DNA of 64,000 nucleotides from Bacteroidota bacterium (GTDB lineage Bacteria; Bacteroidota; Bacteroidia; 2-12-FULL-35-15): NCBI GenBank assembly GCA_029237775.1, contig JAQZBR010000004.1, positions 248,001 to 312,000 of the forward strand, read 5' to 3'. Shown piece by piece: positions 26,087 to 34,575 of this stretch (position 1 is its first letter; each line of letters starts with the position of its first letter). The notes under the pieces were generated by a model. It saw only the letters and a program-made list of their open reading frames with translations, ran no database searches and was not told where the DNA came from. The position numbers and the translations under genes were made by a program.

Positions 26087-26491
26087 TTAAAATGGAAGGT
26101 CATCCCCGGTTTTTGGTAACGACATTCCATGATCATCATTTCCGGAAGAATGATTGTTTTCCTTTTTACTTAAGATCGTGAATGTGTCGCCCACAATTTC
26201 TGTAGTATACCTCTTGATCCCTTCTTTATCGTCCCATGAACGGCTGCGGATCTTTCCTTCTATATAGATCGTCATTCCTTTTTTGAGATATTTTTCAGCC
26301 ACATCGGCCAAACCTCGCCAGACGACTATGTTATGCCATTCTGTTTGCTCAACTTTCTGTCCCTGCTTATCCTTATAATATTCGCTTGTAGCGAGAGTAA
26401 AGTTCGCCACTGTTGCTCCACCTTCAAGGTGACGAACTTCAGGATCCTTACCGAGATTGCCTACCAGAATTACTTTATTGATACCTGCCAT
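26087..26491 (-). CDS. ssb: Single-stranded DNA-binding protein
   Basis: The 134-residue protein is a standard SSB: OB-fold from [19 protein letters not shown] to about residue 108, with WHNIVVW and [16 protein letters not shown], then a short Gly/Asp/Asn linker. The C-terminus TGDDLPF is the acidic tip that recruits repair and replication partners. It precedes gldE and gldD, an order common in Bacteroidota. A perfect TATATTTG -7 box at 26512-26519 gives a leader of some 15 bases. Confidence 0.97.
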   Translation of the reverse strand: MAGINKVILVGNLGKDPEVRHLEGGATVANFTLATSEYYKDKQGQKVEQTEWHNIVVWRGLADVAEKYLKKGMTIYIEGKIRSRSWDDKEGIKRYTTEIVGDTFTILSKKENNHSSGNDDHGMSLPKTGDDLPF

Positions 26492-26511
26492 ACGTTTTCT
26501 TTAATTAGAAA

Positions 26512-26519
26512 CAAATATA
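26512..26519 (-). promoter_or_regulatory. -7 box of ssb-gldE-gldD
   Basis: TATATTTG on the minus strand is a perfect TAnnTTTG box 20 bases ahead of the ssb ATG. The 73 bases after ssb before gldE show no terminator, so one transcript is likely. Confidence 0.65.
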
Positions 26520-26624
26520 ATGATTGCATAATGGAATGAGGTTAAAAGTTATCAGTTATTGGTTATTACGTTAAAGGATGTTTGTTATTGGTTAAACGTC
26601 AGACGTAAATCACCCGCTTAACAT

Positions 26625-27698
26625 TTAACCTTTAACTTTTTTCCCTTTTTCTGAGTTAAGATAATTCTCTATCAGCCGCGGTACAGCATACTTATGAATA
26701 TCCTTTTGTTTGATGATGATCGAAGAATCGGGAGCGATCTTTTTCAGATCAGCTGAAAGATCAATTTCCCAGAAGCGAGCATAGATCTTTTGATGACTGA
26801 GGATATGTTTATAAGGGGCAGATACCGAGCGCACAATGTGCTTATTTTTACCAATGAGTTTTTTCCATTCCTTAGAAACAAGAAAATCGGACTCGTTCAC
26901 TTCAGCATTCGTTTCAATAAGTGGGAAATCGTAAAGGTTGGTCCAGATATCTTTATCAATCCGTTTATTAATAACAGTAGAATCCTCGCTTTTCAGCACC
27001 ACATAATTAAAGTATCTATTCCGCACTTTAATTTTCTTTTCCTTGACAGGCAGAACGTTCACTCTCTTCTTAGCGAAAGCATAACAATGACTATTCATCG
27101 GACATACGCTGCAATCAGGATTAACCGGCTTACACTGCAGCGCACCGAATTCCATGATCGCCTGGTTATGTGCTGCAGGGTTTTTCTTATCAAGCAGCTC
27201 ATTGGCAAGCTTTGAAAATTCCTTTTTTCCGGTAGTTGAATCGATCGCACTTTCAACGCCAAATACACGTGAAAGCACACGATATACATTTCCATCAACT
27301 ACAGCGTGAGGCTTATTAAATGCAAATGATGCGATCGCGGAAGCCGTATATTCACCTATGCCTTTAAGTGAAAGTATATCGTTGTATTCAGAAGGAAACA
27401 CACCATTAAAATCGGTACACACTATTTTCGCAGTCGCATGGAGGTTCCTGGCTCTTGAATAATAACCCAGTCCCTGCCAAAGCTTCATCACCTTGTCATT
27501 ATCCGCTTTCGCGAGATGCTTTACAGTAGGGAAAGCGCCTGCAAACTTAAGATAATACGCCATCCCCTGATCAACACGGGTTTGCTGAAGAATAATTTCT
27601 GAAAGCCATATCAGATATGCGTCATTTGTATTACGCCATGGCAAATCGCGCTTGTTTTGCGAGTACCAGGAGGTGATGATGCCTGAAAAGTGCTTCAT
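26625..27698 (-). CDS. mutY: A/G-specific adenine glycosylase
   Basis: The 357-residue enzyme removes adenine mispaired with 8-oxoguanine. Visible parts are the catalytic Glu in LSEIILQQTRVDQ, the helix-hairpin-helix LKGIGEYTASAIASFAFN followed by the catalytic Asp in AVVDGNVYRVL, and the 4Fe-4S ligands C-x6-C-x2-C-x5-C in CKPVNPDCSVCPMNSHC. The C-terminal 130 residues are the NUDIX-like 8-oxoG recognition domain. It is divergent from the HU gene; a TAATTTTG box at 27737-27744 is its likely -7 element. Confidence 0.97.
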   Translation of the reverse strand: MKHFSGIITSWYSQNKRDLPWRNTNDAYLIWLSEIILQQTRVDQGMAYYLKFAGAFPTVKHLAKADNDKVMKLWQGLGYYSRARNLHATAKIVCTDFNGVFPSEYNDILSLKGIGEYTASAIASFAFNKPHAVVDGNVYRVLSRVFGVESAIDSTTGKKEFSKLANELLDKKNPAAHNQAIMEFGALQCKPVNPDCSVCPMNSHCYAFAKKRVNVLPVKEKKIKVRNRYFNYVVLKSEDSTVINKRIDKDIWTNLYDFPLIETNAEVNESDFLVSKEWKKLIGKNKHIVRSVSAPYKHILSHQKIYARFWEIDLSADLKKIAPDSSIIIKQKDIHKYAVPRLIENYLNSEKGKKVKG

Positions 27699-27736
27699 TG
27701 AACGAAAGGAAAGGTTTATTTATCTAAAGAACCCTC

Positions 27737-27744
27737 CAAAATTA
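27737..27744 (-). promoter_or_regulatory. -7 box of mutY
   Basis: TAATTTTG on the minus strand lies 39 bases ahead of the mutY ATG and close to the divergent HU promoter. Confidence 0.55.
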
Positions 27745-27755
27745 CGATTTTAATT

Positions 27756-27784
27756 TTTGTATATAGATTTTAATCATATCTTTG
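27756..27784 (+). promoter_or_regulatory. Full -33/-7 promoter of the HU gene
   Basis: TTTG, 17 bases, then TATCTTTG matches both Bacteroidota promoter elements at the preferred spacing. It is the best promoter in the window, although the gene it drives is broken. Confidence 0.75.
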
Positions 27785-27842
27785 CAACCCTAAATTTAAT
27801 TTTTTTGAATTAATTGTTTGATTATAAATAGTTTATAGACGC

Positions 27843-28080
27843 ATGACAAAGGCAGACATCATTAACGAGATCGCAAAGAAATTCGATGGTAGCGGGAGAG
27901 AATGTATATTTAAGAGGATTTGGCAGCTTCATCGTAAAGAAGCGCGCTGAAAAAACCGGCCGTAACATTTCAAAGAACACAACTATTATTATTCCTGCTC
28001 ATTATGTACCGGCTTTTAAACCGGCTAAAACCTTTACTGAGAAAGTAAAGAAGAATGTTAAGAAGGAAGTGGCAGCTTAA
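27843..28080 (+). pseudogene. HU-family DNA-binding protein gene with internal deletion and frameshift
   Basis: From the ATG at 27843 the reading is MTKADIINEIAKK, the classic HU N-terminus, but it then goes out of frame. From 27886, in the +1 frame, it resumes as AGENVYLRGFGSFIVKK and continues through NISKNTTIIIPAHYVPAFKPAKTF to the normal C-terminus at 28080. About 20-22 codons that should encode helices 1-2 (the EKxxVQATVEAFM region) are missing, with a one-base frame change. The promoter and both ends are intact and look well conserved, so the loss is either recent or an assembly error. A 64-residue product from 27886 would lack the dimer-forming helices. The setting between mutY and the TPR/RNase G genes is the usual one in Bacteroidota. 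Confidence 0.85.
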
Positions 28081-28159
28081 AAAGGTTTAAGGTTTAAGGG
28101 TTTAAAAATTTTTTTTAACGTTCTGAACTGATTAAACCACAAACTGCAAACAACAAACA

Positions 28160-29020
28160 ATGAAATCTGTAAATAAAGCCCAAATAGCAGTACTTTCAGG
28201 TTCATTAATATTGATCGTTCTTTTATTATTTGCAAATACAAAGCTTCCGAAAAATGCGGATACTCCACCTGTATCTGATCATGCAAGTCACAGCAGCTCT
28301 GAACTGAGTACCCTTGTAAAAACAGCACAGGGTAAGCTTGACAAGGAACATAAGCAAACGTTTGATAAAATGGAGAACGCCATTAAAAGCTCTCCTGATA
28401 AAAAAACGGCCTATGAGAACATGATCAACCTTTGGGACAGTTTGCGTCAGCCGGTGATTGCTGCATATTATATGGAGCAGGCCGCGACAGCATCGCCCAT
28501 TGAAAAGAACTGGATGGAAGCGGGAAACAGGTATTATACCTCAACCCGCTTTGCAGCTGAAGCTGAAAGGCCTTTGTTATACGGAAAAGCAATTCAATGT
28601 TTTGAAAAGACACTGGCGCTGAACCCGAAGAACACGGAAGCAAAAATTAGTCTGGGAGCATGTTATGTTGAAGGGTCAGCAGAACCGATGAAAGGGATCG
28701 GAATGTTGAAAGAAGTTGAAAAAACGGATTCCAACAATGTGAACCTTCAGTTGAACTTCGCTTTCTTTTCAGAGAAATCGGGACAATGGGACAAGGCGAT
28801 AGCAAGGTTTGAAAAAGTGCTGAAGATCCAGCCTGATTTTATTGAAGCATATCTGCATCTTGCAGATGCATATCAACAAAAGGGCGATAAGGCAAATACC
28901 ATTAAAAGCCTTGAGCAATACAAAAGCAAGGTGGATGATGTGACGATCAAAACAGAAGTTCAGGATTACATTAATAAATTGTCCGCAGAGGGCATACCAA
29001 CAGAGAACTCAAATAAATAA
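28160..29020 (+). CDS. TPR-repeat membrane-anchored protein
   Basis: The 286-residue protein has one N-terminal membrane helix (residues 8-28), a Ser/His-rich linker, then tetratricopeptide repeats from about 95 to 275 (CFEKTLALNPKNTEAKISLG, RFEKVLKIQPDFIEAYLHLADAYQQKGD). It should display a protein-binding TPR domain, probably on the periplasmic side. It lies between the HU gene and RNase G, as in many Bacteroidota. The preceding 79 bases hold a GGTTTAA tandem motif. Confidence 0.88.
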   Translation: MKSVNKAQIAVLSGSLILIVLLLFANTKLPKNADTPPVSDHASHSSSELSTLVKTAQGKLDKEHKQTFDKMENAIKSSPDKKTAYENMINLWDSLRQPVIAAYYMEQAATASPIEKNWMEAGNRYYTSTRFAAEAERPLLYGKAIQCFEKTLALNPKNTEAKISLGACYVEGSAEPMKGIGMLKEVEKTDSNNVNLQLNFAFFSEKSGQWDKAIARFEKVLKIQPDFIEAYLHLADAYQQKGDKANTIKSLEQYKSKVDDVTIKTEVQDYINKLSAEGIPTENSNK

Positions 29021-29047
29021 AATATTTAAACTTAAAATCACTTAGTT

Positions 29048-29137
29048 ATGCCAAGCGGTAAAAAAAGAAAGAGACATAAAATGGCTACTCACAAACGTAA
29101 AAAGCGTTTGAGAAAAAACAGACATAAGAAAAAATAA
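29048..29137 (+). CDS. 29-residue basic protein, AURKAIP1/COX24 (bS22-like) family
   Basis: The frame runs from ATG 29048 to TAA 29137 and encodes MPSGKKRKRHKMATHKRKK plus ten more residues, nearly all Lys, Arg and His. The pattern KKRKxxKMxxHKxxK with following RLRKNRHK matches the AURKAIP1/COX24 motif found in the mitochondrial ribosomal protein mS38 and in actinobacterial bS22. A ribosome-bound role is therefore likely. It is 27 bases after the TPR gene and ahead of RNase G, a conserved setting in Bacteroidota. It is short enough to be missed by most gene callers. Confidence 0.78.
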   Translation: MPSGKKRKRHKMATHKRKKRLRKNRHKKK

Positions 29138-29162
29138 TCCTTAACAGGTTTTATTTTTTGAA

Positions 29163-29307
29163 GGCATTATTAAATGCAGCGTGACTCATGCTGTCTTTAA
29201 TAATGTTCTTTAGTATCTGTATCTTTTCACTCTGAACTTCAGAGGATCGGAACCATTTACGGGAATTAAATCACGACACAGCCTTTGCCATGAGCGAGGT
29301 GCTGTGT
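29163..29307 (+). promoter_or_regulatory. Structured leader region of rng with three hairpins
   Basis: The 197-base spacer ahead of RNase G holds three inverted repeats. The first pairs ATTATTAAA-GCAGC with GCTG-TTTAATAAT (about 29165-29203). The second is CTCTGA-ACT-TCAGAG (29230-29244). The third pairs ACACAGC with GCTGTGT (29276-29307), 28 bases before the GTG. The first may end the upstream transcript although its T-run is weak. The others would lie in the rng leader, where RNase E/G genes in other bacteria are autoregulated. Confidence 0.45.
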
Positions 29308-29334
29308 TATTGTATTTACTAAAATATTAGATAA

Positions 29335-30891
29335 GTGAATAACGAACTGATCATTGATGTTACACCATCAGAGGTTGTTATTGCACTTTTAAACGATAAA
29401 CGTTTAGTTGAACTTAATCGCGAAAAAAGCAATAATAATTTCTCTGTAGGCGACATATACCTTGGACGTGTAAAAAAAGTAATGCCAGGTTTAAATGCCG
29501 CTTTCGTAGATGTTGGCTATGAAAAAGACGCCTTTCTACACTACCTCGACCTAGGGCCGCAGGCAGCATCATTCAACAAATACACCAAGCTTGTTCAAAC
29601 GGGCAAGCAGACAACCTCCAACTTAATGTACTTTAAGTTTGAGCCTGAGATCCAGAAGGATGGCAAGATCGGAAATGTTCTGAACGCAAATCAGCAGATC
29701 CTGATCCAGATCGCGAAGGAACCTATTTCCACAAAAGGTCCAAGGATCACTACCGAAATTTCTTTAGCAGGACGTTATCTCGTTCTAATTCCATTTTCAG
29801 ATAAGATCTCCGTTTCTCAAAAGATAAAAACAACGGAAGAGAAAACGCGTCTAAAAAGACTGATCCAAAGCATTAAGCCGAAAAATTTTGGTGTTATCAT
29901 CCGCACGGTTGCTGAGGGAAAAAGTGTTGCAGACCTGGATGCCGATCTGAACGATCTTGTTAAGAAATGGGAAAAGGCTTATGAGAATTTAAAAACTGCT
30001 CAGCCACCGTTCAAAGTTCTTGGAGAGATCGACAGAACATCCGCGATCCTACGCGATCTTTTGAATGCAAGCTTTAACAGCATTCATATAAATGATGCTG
30101 CACTCTTTGAAGAGATCCGTTCTTATCTCCGCACGATTGCTCCTGATAAAGAAAAGATCCTGAAACATTATTCAGGCCCTGCTCCTATTTTTGATCATTT
30201 CGGTGTAGACCGCCAGATCAAAGGATTGTTTGGAAAGACAGTCACTATGCGCAGCGGTGGTTATCTTATTGTTGAACACACAGAAGCGCTTCACGTAATT
30301 GATGTGAACAGCGGTAACCGTGCTAAGTCCGACAATAACCAGGAAACGAACGCACTTGAAGTAAACCTTGAAGCAGCTGTTGAAGTTGCACGCCAATTGC
30401 GTCTTCGCGATATGGGCGGGATCATTGTTGTCGACTTTATCGATCTTCATTCAGCAGAAAACAGGAAGTTACTTTTCGACAAGATCAAAGATGAGATGTC
30501 GAAAGACAGGGCGAAGCACAACATTCTCCCTCCTAGTAAATTTGGTTTGATCCAGATCACCCGTCAGCGTGTGCGTCCGGAAATGAATATCGTTACTGTT
30601 GAGAAATGCCCTACATGTGGCGGCAGCGGTGAGATCCAAGCGAGTATCCTTTTAATGGACAACATCGAAAACAATCTTCGTTATTTATTGAAAGAACAAA
30701 ACCAGTCTGACATAACACTTTGCGTTCATCCATACCTTGAAGCGTACATCACCAAAGGCTGGTGGTGGAATTCACTGAAAGCGCAATGGGCGAAAAAATA
30801 CGGCAGTAAGTTCAAAGTGCGTCCGGTAAATTCCTACAACTTTATGGAGTATCGGTTCTTGAATAAGAATGAAGACGAGATAAAAATCTAG
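29335..30891 (+). CDS. rng: Ribonuclease G/E family endoribonuclease
   Basis: The 518-residue enzyme cuts single-stranded RNA, including rRNA precursors. An S1 domain at about 35-120 (VGDIYLGRVKKVMPGLNAAFVDVG) is followed by the RNase H-like 5'-sensor/catalytic part with metal-binding Asp residues in ALHVIDVNSGN and GGIIVVDFIDL and the zinc link C-P-T-C-G-G-S-G near residue 425. It lacks the long C-terminal scaffold of RNase E, so it is the RNase G form. The start is a GTG at 29335; no in-frame ATG precedes the conserved ELIIDVTPSEVVIALL. Confidence 0.96.
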   Translation: MNNELIIDVTPSEVVIALLNDKRLVELNREKSNNNFSVGDIYLGRVKKVMPGLNAAFVDVGYEKDAFLHYLDLGPQAASFNKYTKLVQTGKQTTSNLMYFKFEPEIQKDGKIGNVLNANQQILIQIAKEPISTKGPRITTEISLAGRYLVLIPFSDKISVSQKIKTTEEKTRLKRLIQSIKPKNFGVIIRTVAEGKSVADLDADLNDLVKKWEKAYENLKTAQPPFKVLGEIDRTSAILRDLLNASFNSIHINDAALFEEIRSYLRTIAPDKEKILKHYSGPAPIFDHFGVDRQIKGLFGKTVTMRSGGYLIVEHTEALHVIDVNSGNRAKSDNNQETNALEVNLEAAVEVARQLRLRDMGGIIVVDFIDLHSAENRKLLFDKIKDEMSKDRAKHNILPPSKFGLIQITRQRVRPEMNIVTVEKCPTCGGSGEIQASILLMDNIENNLRYLLKEQNQSDITLCVHPYLEAYITKGWWWNSLKAQWAKKYGSKFKVRPVNSYNFMEYRFLNKNEDEIKI

Positions 30892-30936
30892 TACAGATAA
30901 CGAATAAACACGAATCTACGAATCTGTGTGAATACG

Positions 30937-30965
30937 AACGCTTCGGTAATCCGGAGCGTTTTTTA
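30937..30965 (+). terminator. Rho-independent terminator of rng
   Basis: AACGCTTCGG and CCGGAGCGTT pair over ten positions (one G-T) around the loop TAAT, followed by a run of T. It lies about 45 bases after the rng stop codon. Confidence 0.9.
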
Positions 30966-30986
30966 TTTTATTAATATTAGCGGGTT

Positions 30987-31016
30987 GGGGCATCCTAAGT
31001 TGTTTCAGGATCTGTG
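30987..31016. repeat. Second copy of the ATCCTGAA palindromic repeat
   Basis: Read in reverse complement, GCACAGATCCTGAAACAACT continuing TAGGATGCCC matches the element at 4426-4456 with few changes. Here one arm is degraded (CCTAA for CCTGAA). Confidence 0.6.
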
Positions 31017-31079
31017 CGTGGATACCACGATTAAAGACAAGTTGTATTTACCTTTTCAAAATATTGTATTTTTAATCTC

Positions 31080-31562
31080 ATGAAAAAGTTCAAAGCAGAA
31101 ATAAAGATCATCGGGATCAACCCGTATGTTTCGCTTTCTAGAAAAATGCTTGACGAACTATTTAAGGATGCAGGAAAAGATAAAGGTCCGATCCCAATTA
31201 AAGGCGCGATCAATGATAAGCCATACAAACAAACATTGATGAAATTCAAAGGTGAATGGCGGCTTTATATTAATACCATTATGCTTAAGGATTCACCGAA
31301 AAGAATTGGAGAAACTATAGAAATGACAGTGCAATATGATCCAGCAAAAAGAACCATTACGCCACACCCCTCTTTTATAAAGGCTCTCAGCGATAATAAA
31401 AGTGCAAAGGATGTATTCGATAATTTGTCCCCCAGCCGGAAAAATGAAATTGTACGGTATATCTCCAATCTCAAAACAGAAGAAAGCATTAACCGAAATG
31501 TGGCAAAAGCAATCGGTTTTCTTAAGGGAAAATCAAGGTTTGTTGGGCGCGATAAACCATAA
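31080..31562 (+). CDS. DUF1905 and YdeI/OmpD-associated domain protein
   Basis: The 160-residue protein has an N-terminal DUF1905 beta-domain (residues 1-85: MKKFKAEIKIIG, then PIPIKGAINDKPYKQTLMK) and a C-terminal YdeI/OmpD-associated segment with the typical DNLSPSRKNEIVRYISNLKTEES motif (about 118-140). The biochemical role of both families is unclear. It is bounded by a terminator-type hairpin upstream and by a new promoter box downstream, so it is probably monocistronic. Confidence 0.88.
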   Translation: MKKFKAEIKIIGINPYVSLSRKMLDELFKDAGKDKGPIPIKGAINDKPYKQTLMKFKGEWRLYINTIMLKDSPKRIGETIEMTVQYDPAKRTITPHPSFIKALSDNKSAKDVFDNLSPSRKNEIVRYISNLKTEESINRNVAKAIGFLKGKSRFVGRDKP

Positions 31563-31592
31563 CTTACATTTCCGTTTCCGCGTCCGATTGCT

Positions 31593-31600
31593 TATCTTTG
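31593..31600 (+). promoter_or_regulatory. -7 box of the radical SAM gene
   Basis: TATCTTTG, a perfect match to TAnnTTTG, ends 18 bases before the ATG at 31619. Confidence 0.6.
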
Positions 31601-31618
31601 GATTGAACGCAGAAATCA

Positions 31619-33289
31619 ATGAAAGTCTTACTCTCCACCCTTAACGCAAAATATATTCACATCAACCTGGCGGTTCGTTTACTTTACGAGCTCAACCACG
31701 AGCGGGAAGGTTTATCGTGGAAAGAGTTCACTATAAAAGAGGACAGAGATGGAATCGCAGGAATTTGTAAGGAGTACGATGTGGTAGCTTTCAGCTGCTA
31801 TATATGGAATATCACACAAACACTTGAAGTCTGCAGGAAGGTAAAAGCGTTAAATCCGAATACAAAAATATTACTTGGCGGTCCTGAAGTCAGTTACGAC
31901 TGGAAAAATATAATTGAGCGTGAAGAAGTCGATTATATCATCACGGGTGAAGGCGAGATCCCCTTCAAAGAGTTCCTCGATAATTTTCCTTCGGTAGAAA
32001 AAGTTCCTAACCTTGTGTATAAAAGTGAGACCGGTATAAAGCATAGTCCGGAAGCACCAATGTTCGACCTGAAGAATTTCACAGACCTCAGGCCATATAG
32101 GCATGATGCTCCTTCAGAATTGTACAATAAAGTTTGCTATATAGAAACATCTCGCGGCTGTCCTTACAAATGTGAGTTCTGTCTGGCGAGCCTCGATAAT
32201 AAAGTGCGCTACTTACCTATTGACGATATAAAAGCGAACCTCTTGTATCTCATGCAGCATGGACGCGTGATTAAATTCCTTGACCGCACATTCAACATCA
32301 AAAAGGATTTCACTATCGATATGTTCAAATTCATACTTGAGCATCATCGGCCTGAAAATGTATTTCAGTTTGAGATCACTGCTGATATCGTACATCCGGA
32401 TATCATCAAATTCATACAGGAGCATGTACCGGAAGGATTGTTCCGATTTGAGATAGGAATTCAAACAGTCAATCAAAAGGCCAACTTAGAAGTCAGCAGA
32501 AAACAGAATTTTGAGAAGACAAAGGGTATCATTCAGCAATTGCAAAACAAGATCGAGATGCATCTGGATCTTATTGTCGGATTGCCTCTTGATGAATGGT
32601 CGGATATTAAATTCAGTTTCGAAGAAGTGTTTAAACTATTTGCACCTGAACTGCAGTTAGGATTTTTAAAGTTTTTAAAGGGAACGCCTGTCCGCGATAA
32701 ATATCAGCAGCATGGTTATGTGTTCGATCCGGAGCCTCCTTACCAGATCATTGAAAGCAACTACCTTTCAAAGGACCAGCTGGCACAGGTAGTAAAGCTT
32801 GAAGAAGCGCTCGAGATCTACTGGAATAAAAAGCGTGCAATTCATACCTTGAAATATGTGACCGCGAATTACAGCATTTTTGATTTCATGCTTGGGCTCG
32901 GCAAGCACTTTGAAGAAAGAAAAGATTTTCATAAACATTCGATAATAGATGTGTATGAGATCCTTTATGATTTTACGGAGAAGAATTTCGTGGAGGATAC
33001 TGTCTTAAAACAGCTGATCGCAATTGATTATTATCTTCAGGCGAAAGTAAAACCAAAACCATTGTTCCTGGAAGAAACGGAGCGCCCAGAAAAAAGTAAA
33101 CTGATAGAAACATTAAAATTGAATCACCATAAATTCCGATTTGTAGTGCTTCCTATTAATTTTAATTTTCATTTATTTGCAGAACAAAACCTTGTTGAGA
33201 AAGGTAATCATCAGCTCATCATCCAATACAACGGAACTGATAAGGCAGAAATAATTAACGGATCACAAAAAGAATTAATAACCAATTAA
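31619..33289 (+). CDS. B12-binding radical SAM protein with DUF4080
   Basis: The 556-residue protein has a cobalamin-binding Rossmann-like domain (residues 1-130, with ILLGGPEVSYD), then a radical SAM barrel with the iron-sulfur triad in TSRGCPYKCEFC (about 175-190), and a DUF4080 C-terminal domain with LDLIVGLPLDEW preceding it. Members of this class are putative methyltransferases or related radical enzymes; the substrate is not known. It starts a run of four plus-strand genes with short gaps. Confidence 0.92.
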   Translation: MKVLLSTLNAKYIHINLAVRLLYELNHEREGLSWKEFTIKEDRDGIAGICKEYDVVAFSCYIWNITQTLEVCRKVKALNPNTKILLGGPEVSYDWKNIIEREEVDYIITGEGEIPFKEFLDNFPSVEKVPNLVYKSETGIKHSPEAPMFDLKNFTDLRPYRHDAPSELYNKVCYIETSRGCPYKCEFCLASLDNKVRYLPIDDIKANLLYLMQHGRVIKFLDRTFNIKKDFTIDMFKFILEHHRPENVFQFEITADIVHPDIIKFIQEHVPEGLFRFEIGIQTVNQKANLEVSRKQNFEKTKGIIQQLQNKIEMHLDLIVGLPLDEWSDIKFSFEEVFKLFAPELQLGFLKFLKGTPVRDKYQQHGYVFDPEPPYQIIESNYLSKDQLAQVVKLEEALEIYWNKKRAIHTLKYVTANYSIFDFMLGLGKHFEERKDFHKHSIIDVYEILYDFTEKNFVEDTVLKQLIAIDYYLQAKVKPKPLFLEETERPEKSKLIETLKLNHHKFRFVVLPINFNFHLFAEQNLVEKGNHQLIIQYNGTDKAEIINGSQKELITN

Positions 33290-33300
33290 TATTAAAAAAC

Positions 33301-33915
33301 ATGAAGACAAAACTTTTCTTTCTTTTAATCTTAAGCGCATTTACAACCTCAGCTTGCTTTTCACAGGCACAGCCTCAGGGAGAATATCACAAATACATCG
33401 TTAAGAAAACTGACGATGAAAGAAAAAAAACAAAATCAAAAGAATGGTGGGGAGCCGGAGTGATCATGTTTTCTAAACAGGACATTCCAAGAACGGGAAC
33501 GATTAAAGAAACGGAAGCGATGTTATCGACCTCTTTTAAAGCAGATGATAAATTTGTCGGGAGGGTTTATCTGCCAAAATCCGTTGATCAGATGGATGCT
33601 ACACCACCGGAGGCACTTTCATACCGTGTGTATATCGACAAAGCAAGCAGGCCATATTTAGTGGGTGTTGCAAAAGACGTAATGCCTGATGGTACATGGT
33701 CTTCCTGGTTGCTTGACTTCCCGGATAATTTTCAGACAGCTATGAATTCCATTTCGGAAGGAACACACACTGTAAGAGTTGAAGTATGGTCGAGCAAGGA
33801 AGTTGAAACAACCACTGTTTACCTTGATGAAAATGACAAAGCTGTTGCTTACTCTAAAGACACTGACAATAAAGGAAAATTCTGGGCGGCAGGTGAATTC
33901 ACCATCACCAAATAA
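33301..33915 (+). CDS. Secreted hypothetical protein
   Basis: The 204-residue protein has a signal peptide (LFFLLILSAFTTSACFSQ), which could be cut by signal peptidase I or, through the Cys of TSAC, be lipid-modified. The mature part is rich in Lys and acidic residues, with no recognised domain; WWGAGVIMFSKQDIP and SSWLLDFPDNFQTAM are its most distinctive stretches. Its last base overlaps the start of the next gene, so the two are likely translated together. Confidence 0.75.
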   Translation: MKTKLFFLLILSAFTTSACFSQAQPQGEYHKYIVKKTDDERKKTKSKEWWGAGVIMFSKQDIPRTGTIKETEAMLSTSFKADDKFVGRVYLPKSVDQMDATPPEALSYRVYIDKASRPYLVGVAKDVMPDGTWSSWLLDFPDNFQTAMNSISEGTHTVRVEVWSSKEVETTTVYLDENDKAVAYSKDTDNKGKFWAAGEFTITK

Positions 33916-34544
33916 TGATGAATGTTTTAAGTCAGCTCGCGTCTGCTCTTGGAAGGAGAGATGAAGTTCCTAACCAGGAGCTGGCAGCAGATCTCGTTAA
34001 ACGGGACGATGAACGCTCCGTTAAAGAGCTGATCGATAACCTTCAGAATAAAAATAAAGATATCAGAAGCGATTGTATTAAAGTCTTGTACGAGATCGCA
34101 GAACAAAAGCCTTCGCTTATCTCCGGATATGCGAAGGAATTTCTTGCTTTATTAAGCGATAGGAACAACAGGCTTCAGTGGGGTGCGATGACAGCCCTGG
34201 ATCACATCAGTGCAGAGAACCCAAAATTCATTTATGAGAATTTGCCTGTGATCCTTGATGTTGCTGACAAAGGCTCTGTAATTACAAAGGACCATGCAGT
34301 GAGTATCCTGATCAAACTTTGCGGAAATAAAGAATACGCTGATGATGCTTTCCCTCTTCTCATAGAACAGCTGATTACAGCACCTGCTAACCAATTACCA
34401 AAATACGCTGAAGATGCAAGTCATTTAGCACGTCCGGAGAATTCTTCGCTTTTCGTGAAAGCATTAAGTGGACGGCTGAAGGATATGGAAAAAGACACTA
34501 AAAGAAAACGTGTTGAGAAAGTGATCAGTAAACTAAGTAAATAG
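33915..34544 (+). CDS. HEAT-repeat-like protein
   Basis: The 209-residue cytoplasmic protein is all-helical with repeat units of about 35-40 residues (VKELIDNLQNKNKDIRSDCIKVLYEIAE, LALLSDRNNRLQWGAMTALDHIS, DHAVSILIKLCGNKEYADDAFPLL), the pattern of HEAT/ARM scaffolds. It should bind another protein. The ATG overlaps the stop of the secreted hypothetical protein by one base; a second ATG follows immediately. No partner is apparent. Confidence 0.75.
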   Translation: MMNVLSQLASALGRRDEVPNQELAADLVKRDDERSVKELIDNLQNKNKDIRSDCIKVLYEIAEQKPSLISGYAKEFLALLSDRNNRLQWGAMTALDHISAENPKFIYENLPVILDVADKGSVITKDHAVSILIKLCGNKEYADDAFPLLIEQLITAPANQLPKYAEDASHLARPENSSLFVKALSGRLKDMEKDTKRKRVEKVISKLSK

Positions 34545-34575
34545 CAATAATCAAACTTAATTAATACATAAAAAA

